DNA of 64,000 bases from Forficula auricularia (GCA_024734495.1 JALMQS010000876.1:186001-250000), one strand, 5' to 3'. Shown: positions 22,605 to 43,393, counted from the first letter of the stretch. The notes: a model not told the origin generated them from the letters alone. Program-made: numbers and translations.

Positions 22605-25600
22605 ATGTTAGGTGAATATTCAGGCCATCCTTCACCGGGAGAATCTCAACTAGCAATTGATCGTGATGAATTGCCATATGAAAATCTTTCAACCAATTTT
22701 CTTCTCCAAAAGAGAGACTTTGCTAAACAGTATGCTGTCCTTTACGCCAGCCGATTAGCGACATTGAAACCGATATTAAATACAGTTGCAGAAAAAAAAT
22801 TTCCTAATATTTCTATTAAGCCTCTCCTTGATTTGGATCAAGAACAAATTGACAAGCAATGTGTCGTCATTGGAACGCTGTTTAAAATACAAACATTAAA
22901 GCCTAGTATTCTTAAGGACATCAGTGAAGAGGTAATTGTCATATATTTTCACGTAGTATTTTTTTTTTAATTACTATTTTTTATTTGCACGAAATTTGAG
23001 AGAGACGGACTGGTAGAACTTTTAATCTATAATTAAGAAAAAGAAGGGGAAAAAATTATTTTTCTATGCTTCTGCTAAGGAAGAAAAATGCTTTAAACAC
23101 TGCTGTGGAGAGAGGAAGGAAGTATTTTATTTGTTTCCTTCATTGACCCCTTGAAACCCTGAAGAAAGAGGGAAGAATCCACCGAAACGTCATCGGTTTG
23201 AAAGGAAAGGAGGAAGGAATCCAATAAATTACACCTTATTTGGATATGTGTTAATTTTTTCTTTCCTCACTACCCCTGGGCTGCCTTCCATTACTTTCAA
23301 TTATTTTTTTTTTTAATTTTTTAATTAAATTTATTGAACCAATTATTTTACATGAATTAAGCTTGAGTTGTTTGCCATAAAAGAATTTAGTCTTTTTGAT
23401 TTTAAGTCGATTCTTCCACGTTTTCAGTAGAGGTTGCCATTAATAGTCAAAACATCAAAAATGGAATGCAATAAGGTTTTTCCTCTAGTATTAGATAAGA
23501 ATCGATCGTTATTTTTCATTTTAAGCCGATACCTCCATGTCTTCAGCAATGGTTACCAATAATAATCGAAGGGTCAAAAATCTAATGTAGAATTATTATT
23601 CCCCAAGTAATAGATGAGAATCAATTGCTATTTTTGATTTTAAGTCGAATCCTCTGTGTCTTCAGCAATGGTTACCAATAAAAACCGAAACGTCAAAAAT
23701 CCAATATAGAATGGTTATTCCTCAAGTACTAGATGAGAATCAATCGCTATTTTTGATTTTAACTCGATTCCTCTATGTCTTCAGCAATGGTTACCAATAA
23801 AAACCGAAACGTCAAAAATCCAATATAGAATGGTTATTCCTCAAGTAAAATTTAAAATTAATTTAGCCTTATTCTTTTATAACCTTTTGTTAAAAGCTGT
23901 GGGAAAAAATAAAAATAAGGCATCACCTACTCAGGAATTTCAACAAATCATGGCAGAGAGATCTTCAGAACATGAGTTTGCATCCATGAATTATGATTGT
24001 TCTGTAAATGGACAAACTTTGGTTGCTTCTTAAAATTCTTCGAGTCTTTTTCCACTTGTTAGAAATTTTCTTCAGAGTTTTGAATAATATATATATCGTC
24101 GCCTTAGAGTGTAAACCTGCTAACTCACAACAAGGATTTTTCACATTTTTTTTCTACAACTTACGATCGTAATTTTACACTCTAAGAGCCAGTTGTATGT
24201 CGGTTTGTAAAGTCTTTGTTAAAGTTGACAAAGGGTAAAACCTTAGAATTCACTTTGTGCCCGGCCGGATGGCCAATCAGACGACACTTTCATCTGATTG
24301 GCCATCCGGCCGGGCACAAGGTGAATTCTATGGTTTTACCCTTTATCAACTTTAACAAAGACTTTACAAACCGACATACAACTGGCCCTAAGGCAACGAT
24401 ATACTTACTATTTAATATAATCTTAAAAATCTATATACCATATTCTAGATAAATTATAATTGATTCTGTTTTTATATACTTAATTAAGAAATCGTTTTCT
24501 CTTTTTTTTTATTTTAAACATTTTTAAGCACGCACTGCCACCACAACCACTTAAGTCTTATTGTTCAGCTGACGATTGGCTAATGCTTGAAGATGAAGTA
24601 CAAAGAATTCGTTTGAAAAGTACTATTCTTAAAACAGAAGATATATCTATTGGGACTATCGTCGCCGTCATGGGACACCGGGATAAAGGAGGCGATTTTA
24701 TCGTAGAAGATTATTGTTTTGCCGAGGCTCCTGCTCAAATATTGCCAACACCGCCGCCTTTGGAAACAGATCGGTTTGTTAATTATTATTTTCAAAGTTT
24801 AAATTGAATTATTTTTAACATTAAAAATGTTTATATAAATTTTTGGTGGGCCTATATTTAGAGTTAACTAAAGGATTGTGGGACTAGGACCTCAGGGTAC
24901 ATGATAGATATGCATGAACCAAGAACTTTTTGGATATTAAATATTCAGTATACTGATAACAATTCGAACAGAAACAAATGTAATTGTTTTTAAAGGGGCC
25001 CATACCTGTCAAACAAATTGCGCAACAAAGCGATGTGGAAGGTTGCGTTGCGCATCGTTTGCCTGGGCCCATACATTGCCAGAGAAATTGCGCAACAAAG
25101 CGATGCACAATCGCATCATCCATAATCATAGATATGCATGAACCAAGAACTTTTTGGATGTTAAATATTCAGTATACTGATAACAATTAAAACAGAAAAA
25201 AAATGTAATTGTTCTTAAAGGGGCCCATACACTGTCAAACAAATTGCGCAACAAAGCGTTGCGCATCATTTGCCGGGGCCCATACATTGCCAGAGAAATT
25301 GCACAACGCTGCGTTGCACAAGCATCATTCATAATCATACCCTTGGAAATATTGCGCAACTCGCCCATACATAACACAACGCGTTGCACAAACGCTCCCG
25401 TTGTGCAAAATATTTCAAACATTTTTTAAACTTGTCAAACATTTTGGCAACGGATCAAACACAGCCAAACAATTGCGCAACAGCCTGTGTTGCTCAATTT
25501 ATTTGACAGTGTATGAGCCCCTTAAGGTTTTTATAATAAATCTTTTAAAATCCTATTAAATAATGTTATCACTTAATTTTCATTTGCCATTTTCCCTTAT

Positions 25601-28600
25601 TTGGGCGCTATAATCCTAAAAAGCTGCATCTCCATGAGTTCAATTCTTTAACTTTGACAACCTTCGTTTTAAAAATCTGCAAACATTTATGAAAGTACCA
25701 CCGTAAAATGAGTAATTTTTTCGTCGACAATTATTTTTGTTGCTATAAAAATTATTAGTTTGAATGGCAGAAATTATGTATGTTGTATCCCTAGTCTCTT
25801 ACTCAATGATTTATTTAAATAAATTTTCCAGATGGTTGGTCCTTGCTAGTGGCTTGGATATCGAAAACAATGCCAGTGCGCTTCTCTCTTTACAATTATT
25901 TATTGATTGGCTCTCGGGATTCGTCGGTGGAGACGATGACCAGAAAGGACAGTCCCAAGTCGTTCGTCTTGTCCTCGCCGGCAACACCTTTGCATCACGA
26001 AAGAAAGTTAGTAGTGAAAAACCAACCTATACATTTGGCAAAGCTGGTGAAGCGGCTGCCCAAGAACAGGTGAAAATTTTGAGAGAACTTGATCGAGTTT
26101 TACATGAAATAGCGGTAACTATTTTAAAGATTTTCTTATTTAATATTTAAATTACAATTATATATTTAATGATGAGATGTTTCTTTTCACTCTTCAGACT
26201 GTAATTCCTGTTGATGTCATGCCTGGAGAATTCGATCCTTCTAATCATATGATACCACAACAACCTATGCATTATTGCATGTTTCCCAAGGTACTGTTTT
26301 TACTCTTATTATTTGAATACAAGTAAAATTTAATAAATTTTTTAAATACTGTACCGTTTCTGGTAGAACATTAAAAGAAAGAATCCAAATACTAGATTCT
26401 TAATACTTAACACAATAACATTAAAATAATACTAGAGTAAAAGAACAAAAATTAAAAGTTTTCTCACCGTAACAAGAAGAGTAGTTGATTTTTAAAAGTA
26501 AATCAATGAAGGTGTGTCCTCTGCTTGATGTAAATAATCATACTCACATACATAAATGAATATACAGTGAAACCCCTCAAATCCGAACTAGTTGGGGCTG
26601 TAGCCTGTTCGGATTAGCCTAAAGCAGCTTCGACAATTGAAGTTAACTAATATCAAGTGAAAGATTAAGTGATATTTTTTGTGTTTCTATTATTATTTCA
26701 TTATTTTTGCTTAACCTAAAGAATTTCAATAATCAACTTTTACCGTATTTCAATCCTGGATGACACTAAAAGTATGTAGACACATTTACTTACACTTTAT
26801 TAGGTATGCTAATTGTACTTTCTTTGTTAATTTTTCAACTAATTATGTAAAATAAGGTTATAATGTAGAATACCATATATACATAATTGTTTTATGACTA
26901 AATAAATTTCTCTTTTTTGCGTTCGGATTTGAGGGGTTTCACTGAATATACCATATATGAGGAGGTGGCGTTCAAAAAGGGATTAGTCACACCAAAGTAA
27001 ATTTTCACAAAAGCCAAAAAACTATTATTATGTTATTGTTGTTTTGTTTGATTCCCTATATTTTAACTATTAATAACATTGGACAAATTTTTTTTATCAG
27101 TTTTCGATTGACAAGAGTAAAGTAAAGTATTTAAAATAAGCTTTAAAATGATACCAAAATCATCATTGTGACTAATCCCTATTTGAACGCAACCTCCTTA
27201 AATATAATTTTATTTGTTATAGACCACAAGTGGGGTACCTGCGGCCTCCAAGTCTTTCTTGTGCGGCCTCTAACACCTAACTCTTGTATTAATTAATGTT
27301 TTAATTATTTAGATTACGACAATCTGAAAATTGATATAATAAATAAAAAACGCATCAGAAATACTTGGGTTAGTCAAATAAAAAAAGGATTAATATATAA
27401 CATTTAATGTAGAGTGAGAGTTAGAGTTTTTCTTTACATTAAAGTATAAAACATTATTGCCGCCTTCAATGGTAAAAGGTTCCCCACCTTCTGTTATAGA
27501 CTATAGTTCTAGCTCACATCATTCGATGAGAAAAAATTAGCAAATTACTAAAATTTCGAAAGCGTACAGATTTTTGAAAAAGTTTTTACTCTAATTATTT
27601 GAAAAAAAAAAATTATTTAAATAATGAAAAATGTATGATTTTTATAAACTGAAAGAAATTAAATATTTATTTTTATATTTTAGGCAAGTAAATTGACATC
27701 TTTTCAAGGGGTGACAAATCCATATGGATGTCTTATTAATGGCCGACATGTACTTGGAACATCAGGACAACCCATAGACGATTTAGTTAAAACTTGTTCC
27801 CTTGGCGAACCTCTGGATATTTTAGAACGTACTTTAAGTTGGAGACATTTAGCCCCAACATGTCCGGATACACTTGGTAACTATTTTTGTTGTTTATGTT
27901 TAATATACTCTAATATCTAGTGGATCAATTGGAATGATTCAACCAACTATGGTGAAATTAGTGAACTCACTCCTTCATTCCTTGAACCATGCACTTCGAT
28001 ACAGAGATCGATGATTTTAATTCTAGATATATTTATCCTCACTTGTACACAGCTCAAATCTAAGAAACTAATTACACTTCTCGACAAAAATTAAACAAAA
28101 ATTTCTCCCCGTAAAATTCCAATAGAGTTTTATACTTTGATTATCATGCAATTTCTCGATTTTTTACAACATGTGAGAATTTTGAGATATTATCGGTCAA
28201 AATGACGAAAAAGGGCATTTTGACCTATTTTCGAGTCCCATTAAATATTAAACAGCAATATTTGAAATCAAAATATTTTGTTGACGTATTAGAAAACAGC
28301 TTCCTCTTCAATTTTCAAATTACCACTTGTTTAAAAGTGCTAAAAAGCTCAATTGGAACTCGAGTTTTAACTAAAAAGACTAAGACCATATGTTTTTATG
28401 TATGTTTTTTATCCTTTATAATCACCTAGTTTTAGTTTTTTAGTTATAACTCTAGTTCTAATTAAGCTACAAACAAGTGATAATTTGAAAATAAAGAGGA
28501 AACTGTTTTCTATTACGTCAACAAAATATTTTCATTTCAAATATTGCTGCTTAATATCTAATGGGACTCGAAAATAGGTCAAAATGGCATTTTTCCTAGT

Positions 28601-29196
28601 TTTGACCGATACTATTTCAAAATTCGAAGTATTTGTAAAAAATTGCATGATAATCAGCCTATAAAACTCTAATGGAATCAATTGTTAGGTTTAAGGGGAA
28701 AAATTTTTGTTGATCAGTGTTATTTTAAAATTAGAAAATTTTAATTATTTCACCATGCTATATCTAAGGTGAAAAATCCTCCAGATCAATAATTTAATCA
28801 CTAAAGCTAAATGCCATAAATGATTGATAAAAATTAAAAATTAAGGATTGGATTATAATTTTTGGAATTTAATTAATATGTTTCTGCCTGAATACGAAAG
28901 TTTGTGTGAACAAATTTAAATATAATTTTTCAAATTAAATTTTCAGCCGCATATCCATATGAGGGAAAAGATCCACTAGTCATTGAAAATCGACCGCAAG
29001 TTTATTTCGCTGGAAATCAACCTTCGTTTGCAACCAAACTTATTGAACCTAAAGGTACTCTCAAATTATTTATTATTCGATTTTTTACTTTAATATACAA
29101 GGGTGGAGAAAATGTATGGTAAAGTCATGTGCATGGCCACTTCACCTTATTTTTTATACTTCTATTTTCGTTCTCAACTAATATAAAATATAAATT

Positions 29197-29231
<35 letters not shown>

Positions 29232-32200
29232 AAATGTTAATTATTGCTTTTTTAAATTGAAAGTTTTTTTGCCGAGGGTAGCAGAATTTTTATATATTGA
29301 AGGAGACAATAAAAGAGTGTGTCTTCTGCTGGAATTATAAATTTTATTTATTTATATAACACGTGTAAAAACTCACTTTCCATCCATACATTAATTCCTG
29401 TGAATCAATTGTAATAGACTGATGAAGAGGGCAAAGCCCTCGAAACTATAGTCTCGTTATAAATAAAATGTATAATTCCAGCAGAAGACACACTCTTTTA
29501 TTGTCTCCTTCAATATTACTTTTTCTTTAAAGTCATGTGCATGGCCACTTCACTTTATATACTTCCATTTTGATTCTCAGCAAATATAAAATATAAATTT
29601 CACAGTACATTTAACTCCAAAAATTTTAATTTTAGGAACTTTAATTATTATTAGTAGGGCTCGGATTTATAGGCATTCAAAATCTTTAAAATAGGCAGGC
29701 AACTAAGCACTAAAAATAACTAAAATAGGCACTTAAAAAGGCATTAAGTAAAAATAGGCACTTAAAAAGGAATTTTAAAAACAAAGAGGCACTTGAAAAT
29801 AAAAGTAAAATATATATGAATAAAAGATTTCACTGTCGATGGTAACAGAATTGTTTTTATTTTAGGTTAAAAATAAAATAAAATGAGAGAGTCTTCTGTT
29901 TTTTAAATAAAATAATTTTTAATTGTTTCTAGAGACTATAGTTTCGAGGGCATAGCCTTCATCATCAGTCTATCACAAATATTTCAAATTAGTTACAAAT
30001 TAAGATTTATACATAGAAAATTTGAAAAATATATAATGTCTTTTTCTTCATGTTTCTTCTTGGGAGTTTAGAATATAGAAAATTATTTAGACCTTAAAAT
30101 TAAAATTGAAGAAAATAAACACACATTCGAAATTTATAGGAAAGATACATCTACAGATACCGTAATTCACAACATGGCTTGTCGACCAATGTCACATAAA
30201 TTAGCAGCATTCCATTCAATGATCCACCGTTTAAATAGTATCCCATTAAAGAAAGAGCATTTTTTAACAGAACTAGAGATAATCAAAGAAATAGCTATAA
30301 ATAATGGTTATGAAAGCAATTTAATAGATCAAATATTAAAAGGTAAAATTCAAAAATCAAATTTAAATTTAATCTATTCACAAAATTCCCAAATTAAAGA
30401 TCTGCCAAAACTAATATTACCATATTATGGTAAGATGTCCGAAAGAATAAAGCATAAATTAAAATCTTTAGGGTACGCAACAATCTTTAGATCACCATAT
30501 ACATTAGGAAGTGAATTAAGTCAAATTAAAGATAAAATTCCGGAAAATGAAAAATCCGGTGTATATAAATTGACATGCCAAGATTGCAATGCAACTTATA
30601 TAGGAAAAACGGAAAGAAATTTATCTATTAGGATCAATGAACACAAGAGAGCCTACAAATTAAAATATGAAAATTATGCATTTGCAGGGCATTTAAATGC
30701 TAACAATCATAGTTTTCCAGATCAATCCAAAATTAAATTGATCAAAGAAGTCAATGACCCCTTAATTCTTTCTTTAAAAGAATCCATTGAAATATTAAAA
30801 TCCTTGGAAAAAAGCCCAATTGAATCTTTAAATGAAAAACTAGAAATTATCAATGACCCTTTTTTAAAAACATTCCATTCATTCAGGTAAAACTCTTTAG
30901 AAAATACCTAAACAAAAGAGTAACCCAGATATTGATCCAGGTATATTCTAAACTCCCAAGAAGAAACATGAAGAAAAAGACATTATATATTTTTCAAATT
31001 TTCTATGTATAAATCTTAATTTGTAACTAATTTGAAATATTTGTGATAGACTGATGATGAAGGCTATGCCTTCGAAACTATAGTCTCTAGAAATAATTAA
31101 AAATTATTTTATTTAAAAAACAGAAGACTCTCTCATTTTATTTTATTTTTAACCTAAAATAAAATATATATATATAAATTTTGGTCTAAAAAAACGTTAA
31201 TTAGAAATATCTCAACACTTTTTATGCTATGGGGTCAAGGAAGTAAAAAAAATTATACTTATTGGCATGATTCTCTATTAAAATATTTGGCACTACAATT
31301 ATTTATTATGTATTTTTCAAGATTCTCATTGGTAAAAAAAGAATTACAGAACAATATTTAAAAAATAAATTTCAAATATACCTTTTGAATTTCATCCAAA
31401 TGGTTAGCATAATACATACCGTATTTTTCGCCGTATAAGACGCACTTTTTCTCCCCAAAATCGGGGGAAAAAGTGCCTGCGTCTTATACGGCAAATACAA
31501 AAGCCCACCATTTTCTAGATTTGCCTCCTTTAAAATTGGGTGCGTCTTATATGCCGGTGCGTCTTATACGGCGAAAAATACGTTATATAGCTGCTTGGAT
31601 CCAGGTTCCCCAGGTTGTTAATATATATAGGCTTAGGTGGAAGGGGTGAATTTGGCAATTTTTCTTTGAAGGAGCTTTTAAAAATACTTTTTTAATTTAA
31701 GAAATTAGAGCATCAATATTTGGGAACTTAACTCGAATAAGTTCTGCCATTCTATGAATAGCGTGTACAAGACACGTTACATGAATCATTTTAGTGAAAA
31801 ATGCATTTAAAAGTTTGCCAGCTTTCAACATATAATATGCGGCACTGTCTATCAGTAATACCAAAAAAATTTCATCATTTTCTGCAGTTCACAAGATACC
31901 TGTATAAGTAGTATAATGCAAATTCCCATTAAGAAAAGGACAATACATAATATTTTTAGGAGACAAAGAAATTGAAACTTACTTAATACTTTGCGAATTG
32001 CTCTAGCAATTGTTGAACTATTTGTTGCTTCAAGTTCAGAACAGGCTATTAAATATTTGGTCCACTCGGCTAATTTATGTCGAAATTTTCCTGCTCGATA
32101 AATAATTTTTTCGGAATATTTTCTTAATATATTAATTCAAAAAAACTTTTAAATTTAGAAAATGTATAGATCGTAAAAAAAGGAAATTGCCAATTTTAGT

Positions 32201-32587
32201 TAAAATAGGAACTAAAAAAGGCATTTATAAATGATATAGGCACTAACACCCAGAATAGGGCAAAATAGGCATTATAGGCACTAACAAATGCCTCTTATTT
32301 TATTCAGAATTTCATGAAATTATTAGACTATTTTTTTGTTTTGATGAATAATACTTATCAGATATGTGACCATCTTTTTAAACACCCTATGTATATAAAT
32401 GTTCCAAATTAATTAAATTGTTGAAATAATGCAATTAAAATTTCTTAAATCTTTTTCAGATGGCCTTCCAATCCGTTTAGTTTGCATCCCTCGATTTGTT
32501 GAAACACGACAATGTGTCTTAGTTAATTTGCGAACATTGGATTGTCAACCAATTGCTTTTGCATCTCTACCTTCTTTAGAAGAATAA
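22605..32587 (+). CDS. POLD2: DNA polymerase delta subunit 2 (small, B subunit)
   Basis: Regulatory B-subunit of replicative DNA polymerase delta; it links the catalytic subunit to POLD3 in the nucleus. Seven exons with consistent phases: 22605-22931, 24529-24773, 25832-26114, 26198-26290, 27684-27876, 28947-29054, 32460-32587 (1377 nt, 458 aa; the family is about 430-470 aa). The start ATG opens [11 protein letters not shown] just after a splice-acceptor-like CGCAG at 22581-22585, so an upstream non-coding exon is likely. N-terminal OB region: [53 protein letters not shown]. Inactive phosphodiesterase region: [50 protein letters not shown]-terminus: [10 protein letters not shown] and [14 protein letters not shown]. 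Divergent from ALG9 and convergent with AK2. Intact, with no lesion seen. Confidence 0.95.
22932..23394. other. POLD2 intron 1, hammerhead-like candidate
   Basis: Contains CTGAAGA at 23159-23165 and GAAACGTC at 23184-23191. Flanking AAACC and GGTTT could form stem I with a 3-nt bulge; stem II is weak. Otherwise AT-rich, no gene. Confidence 0.35.
23395..23850. repeat. tandem repeat, about 120 bp x 4
   Basis: Four diverged copies of a unit containing TTTTGATTTTAAGTCGA, CTTCAGCAATGGTTACCAAT and CCGAAACGTCAAAAATC, in POLD2 intron 1. The last two units are nearly identical. Confidence 0.75.
24186..24388. mobile_element. PIF/Harbinger-like MITE, family C copy 3
   Basis: Near-perfect inverted arms (GAGCCAGTTGTATGTCGGTT ... 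CCGACATACAACTGGCCC) with TAA on both sides (24183-24185, 24389-24391). In POLD2 intron 1. Confidence 0.85.
24906..25515. mobile_element. MITE with internal 225-bp tandem duplication
   Basis: GGGGCCCATACCTGTCAAAC at about 24996 is inverted as GACAGTGTATGAGCCCC at 25505-25521. AGATATGCATGAACCAAGAA begins two tandem copies at 24906 and 25130. Interior is rich in the palindrome TTGCGCAA. POLD2 intron 2. Confidence 0.6.
26440..26560 (+). mobile_element. Penelope-like end fragment
   Basis: GTGTCCTCTGCTTGATGTAA followed by an ATACATA-rich stretch, the same module as at 34285, 49215 and (inverted) 63650. POLD2 intron 4. Confidence 0.5.
26565..26944. mobile_element. pogo/Tigger-like MITE
   Basis: CAGTGAAACCCCTCAAATCC and GGATTTGAGGGGTTTCACTG form the termini, preceded by TA. 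CAGTG ends of this kind are typical of pogo/Tigger elements. POLD2 intron 4. Confidence 0.75.
26958..27200. mobile_element. MITE with GGAGGT ends
   Basis: GGAGGTGGCGTTCAAAAAGG / CCCTATTTGAACGCAACCTCC inverted ends plus GATTAGTCACA / TGTGACTAATC. Class uncertain. POLD2 intron 4. Confidence 0.65.
27225..27493. mobile_element. hAT MITE with 8-bp target duplication
   Basis: Ends CACAAGTGGGGTACCT and GGTTCCCCACCTTCTG; exact duplication TTATAGAC at 27217-27224 and 27494-27501. 269 bp, no coding. POLD2 intron 4. Confidence 0.85.
28070..28735. mobile_element. long palindromic MITE
   Basis: Arms about 280 nt (28070-28350 and 28465-28735) share TTTTGACCTATTTTCGAGTC, TCAACAAAATATTTTG and CATGCAATTT in opposite orientation. 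A 75-codon open frame within it is palindrome-derived. POLD2 intron 5. Confidence 0.7.
29268..29527. mobile_element. Penelope-like inverted-repeat unit
   Basis: GAAGGAGACAATAAAAGAGT ... CTGCTGGAATTATA is inverted at the right (about 29460-29518). A plus-strand hammerhead lies in the right half. POLD2 intron 6. Confidence 0.65.
29411..29462 (+). ncRNA. hammerhead ribozyme motif
   Basis: CTGATGA at 29419-29425, stem II GAGGGC / GCCCTC, GAAAC at 29442-29446, TATA loop, GTC with cleavage after 29453. Stem III is AC/GT, the minimal form known from Penelope-like elements. Confidence 0.75.
29926..29977 (-). ncRNA. hammerhead ribozyme motif (left arm)
   Basis: Minus strand: CTGATGA (29962-29968), stem II GAAGGC / GCCCTC with one mismatch, GAAAC (29941-29945), TATA loop, GTC (29934-29936), stem I TAGA/TCTA. 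Mirror of 31043-31092. Confidence 0.75.
30072..30890 (+). CDS. Penelope-like RT C-terminus plus GIY-YIG endonuclease (5'-truncated)
   Basis: Retroelement protein part. From 30072 it reads [20 protein letters not shown], then [14 protein letters not shown] (end of the RT palm/thumb), [20 protein letters not shown] and [11 protein letters not shown]. The GIY-YIG domain follows: [20 protein letters not shown], then [11 protein letters not shown], with the spaced CxxC, the Y..YIG-type core, the catalytic Arg (R of RNLSIR...) and the EH helix. A C-terminal extension ends TFHSFR before TAA. Uninterrupted for 273 codons; the first ATG is at 30174 (238 codons). The catalytic RT (YADD region) is gone, so it cannot retrotranspose by itself. 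Recent, since the frame is intact. Confidence 0.85.
   Translation, partial: NIENYLDLKIKIEENKHTFEIYRKDTSTDTVIHNMACRPMSHKLAAFHSMIHRLNSIPLKKEHFLTELEIIKEIAINNGYESNLIDQILKGKIQKSNLNLIYSQNSQIKDLPKLILPYYGKMSERIKHKLKSLGYATIFRSPYTLGSELSQIKDKIPENEKSGVYKLTCQDCNATYIGKTERNLSIRINEHKRAYKLKYENYAFAGHLNANNHSFPDQSKIKLIKEVNDPLILSLKESIEILKSLEKSPIESLNEKLEIINDPFLKTFHSFR
31043..31092 (+). ncRNA. hammerhead ribozyme motif (right arm)
   Basis: CTGATGA (31051-31057), perfect stem II GAAGGC / GCCTTC, GAAAC (31074-31078), TATA loop, GTC with cleavage after 31085; stem I TAGA/TCTA. All core positions conserved. Confidence 0.82.
31419..31582. mobile_element. MITE with CCGTATTTTTCGCCGTATAA ends
   Basis: CCGTATTTTTCGCC...AGACGC at the left is inverted as GCGTCTTATACGGCGAAAAA at the right; additional inverted AAGTGCGTCTTATA-type blocks inside. 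Non-coding, POLD2 intron 6. Confidence 0.7.
31720..32110 (-). pseudogene. hAT transposase remnant
   Basis: Minus strand reads [20 protein letters not shown], then [20 protein letters not shown] and FPNIDALIS, the central region of a hAT transposase (TDAAPYMVKAGKAL...IHVTCLAHxLHRVAE). A second piece ([16 protein letters not shown]) is upstream on the same strand. Interrupted and without ends. Confidence 0.7.
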
Positions 32588-32662
32588 TACGTATTATTAC
32601 CTAAATTGTATATTTTTTATTATTCAATTATATTTTTTAACTTAATGATTTAATTTTTTCTT

Positions 32663-32668
32663 AATAAA
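32663..32668 (+). promoter_or_regulatory. POLD2 poly(A) signal
   Basis: AATAAA 76 nt after the POLD2 stop codon; position and spacing fit a polyadenylation signal. Confidence 0.55.
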
Positions 32669-33049
32669 ATATCCTTTTATATATTATTGTATTTTTGAAA
32701 TCTTAAAAAAGAAGAAATGATTGCGATTTCTTAATATTTTTAGAAAAAAAGTTGAAGAACAACATTAAATTAGATTTTAATAGATTAATGTGGTGAGTTT
32801 TACAATTATCAATCGAAAACGACTTCAAAATTGGTGGCTAAAACAGTGAATTTACTAATTTCACCCTGTATGGTCCAGCCAACCTAAAATAATACACCAG
32901 TTTATCAAACAAACCACGAAAGACTGTATAAGTAGGACATTATTCTCTTTATTAAAAGGGATTTTAAAGTAAAATTAAATGAAGTGACGTACTTCAAAAT
33001 CTCTTTTAAACAGCTATAAAAACTTTTCCAATAAATCTCTTTATTGTTA

Positions 33050-33712
33050 TTAAGGTAGTTGTTTCACTATATGGGTTTTCTTAGGATTTTTTTGAAATTT
33101 AGACAGATTATTATTTAAATACTTCTGCATCGATTGGTGGCAAAACGAAATTTATGAACAATATAGTTTAGGAGATATTAAACTCCAAAGATAGAGAGTT
33201 TCTCAGACTACGGGATATCGGAAAGTTTACATACATATTTAATTATAATTAAGAAACTCTTCTTACCATTGTTATAAAAAACTAAACCAACATTAAACAA
33301 TAACTAATACATTTTTTAAGAGAAATTTTAATTCATAGTTACAACACAGTTTCTGAGATAATAAATTTACACTAAAAACAAGCTGGCAACAACGCATTTA
33401 TTTAAACTAAAAAGTGGGTTAACTTTAGTAATTTTTTTGACGTTTTTTTGCTCCAACCATTGTCTCAACAGCTTTCAATCGCTTATTAAGAACTTTTTGT
33501 TTTATAAATCTTCCTTTATAATGTACTTTATCTGACATTTCTATGATAAAATATATACAAGCTCAGGCACTGTTGCCAGATTTGTAAAACGAGCACGGGA
33601 TTGGCTAGTAGTGATACATAAACAGCAAAAAGTTTTGGGATTATGAATCCTTATTGTCTATATACTCTAACATTAACTTCTTGCTAGAATTGTCCCGAAA
33701 CAACTACCTTAA
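33050..33712. mobile_element. TTAA-flanked MITE, family A copy 2
   Basis: TTAAGGTAGTTGTTTCAC ... CGAAACAACTACCTTAA; TTAA at 33050-33053 and 33709-33712. It fills most of the spacer between the POLD2 and AK2 3' ends. Confidence 0.85.
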
Positions 33713-33899
33713 AGTGAGAAAAAAATAAATAAATTGGATATATTCTTATTAGTAATTTTATTTTTATAAAATGAAACATTTTTTTTATTTTTCCCAAATA
33801 AAAATTTATTCCCTTTTGTATACATAGTTGGCAAGTATTTATTTACCCTCTAGGAATTCATTTAGTAAAAATGAATAAATAAACACTATTCAAAAATAT

Positions 33900-33905
33900 T
33901 TTATT
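33900..33905 (-). promoter_or_regulatory. possible AK2 poly(A) signal
   Basis: AATAAA on the minus strand 5 nt beyond the AK2 stop codon, which would give a very short 3' UTR. Confidence 0.35.
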
Positions 33906-33910
33906 ATTTT

Positions 33911-42906
<8,996 letters not shown>

Positions 42907-43393
42907 TTTGGCTGATTTTAAGACCTTATGGGGTTTTCAGTTAGTCGATGATTAAGTATGAAGGTCAATTAGAAGTGGACAGGCACAACGTTCACTTACA
43001 AGAGCAATGGAAAACAGAAAACACTTGTTCGCTCGACGTCCTATATTATCCTGGATTGTGTTTGGTTGACCCAATAGATGGCGGGCAAATACCAGAGCGC
43101 AAAATAAGAATCTACTTAAGGAGGTTATTTCGCGAGAATCCACACAAAAGTTTTTAGCCTTGCAACCACTCTATAAAAATGAACGGTGCTAAAATTTTAG
43201 GTTATGTTTTTTTAACATGACTGTACTTCTCACGCTACTATATCCTCTTTATGAATGGATCGTTTCCAAGCCATTGATCTTATATCCCCTCCACTAAAAA
43301 TAATCGCCCAAATGTTTTTTTTTTTTAATTTTATCAAAACTATGAGGTAAATAATTTCAATTTTTTTTTAGTTACTCTGAATATATTAATTAG

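Larger units (their letters stand above)
29856..31164 (+). mobile_element. truncated Penelope-like element with inverted hammerhead arms
   Basis: Arms of about 210 bp (29856-30070 and 30949-31164) are inverted and nearly identical (TTTTATTTTAGGTTAAAAAT ..., ... CATGTTTCTTCTTGGGAGTT). Each arm carries a hammerhead. The 0.88 kb between holds only the end of the reverse transcriptase and the GIY-YIG nuclease. The coding frame opens exactly at the arm border. Confidence 0.85.
29653..32305 (-). mobile_element. hAT-like element interrupted by a Penelope-like element
   Basis: TAGGCA-rich subterminal repeats at about 29660-29790 and 32215-32295 frame a minus-strand transposase remnant (31720-32110). 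A complete Penelope-like insertion (29856-31164) and a MITE (31419-31582) sit inside. Exact termini were not fixed. POLD2 intron 6. Confidence 0.55.

Noticed and set aside
23500..23830. Hammerheads in the 120-bp tandem units (CCGAAACGTC)
   Set aside because: The upstream core reads CTTCAGCAA, not CUGANGA.
24884..25429. Overlapping open frames with Cys/Arg/Ile content
   Set aside because: They arise from the duplicated palindromic MITE sequence and appear in opposite strands alike.
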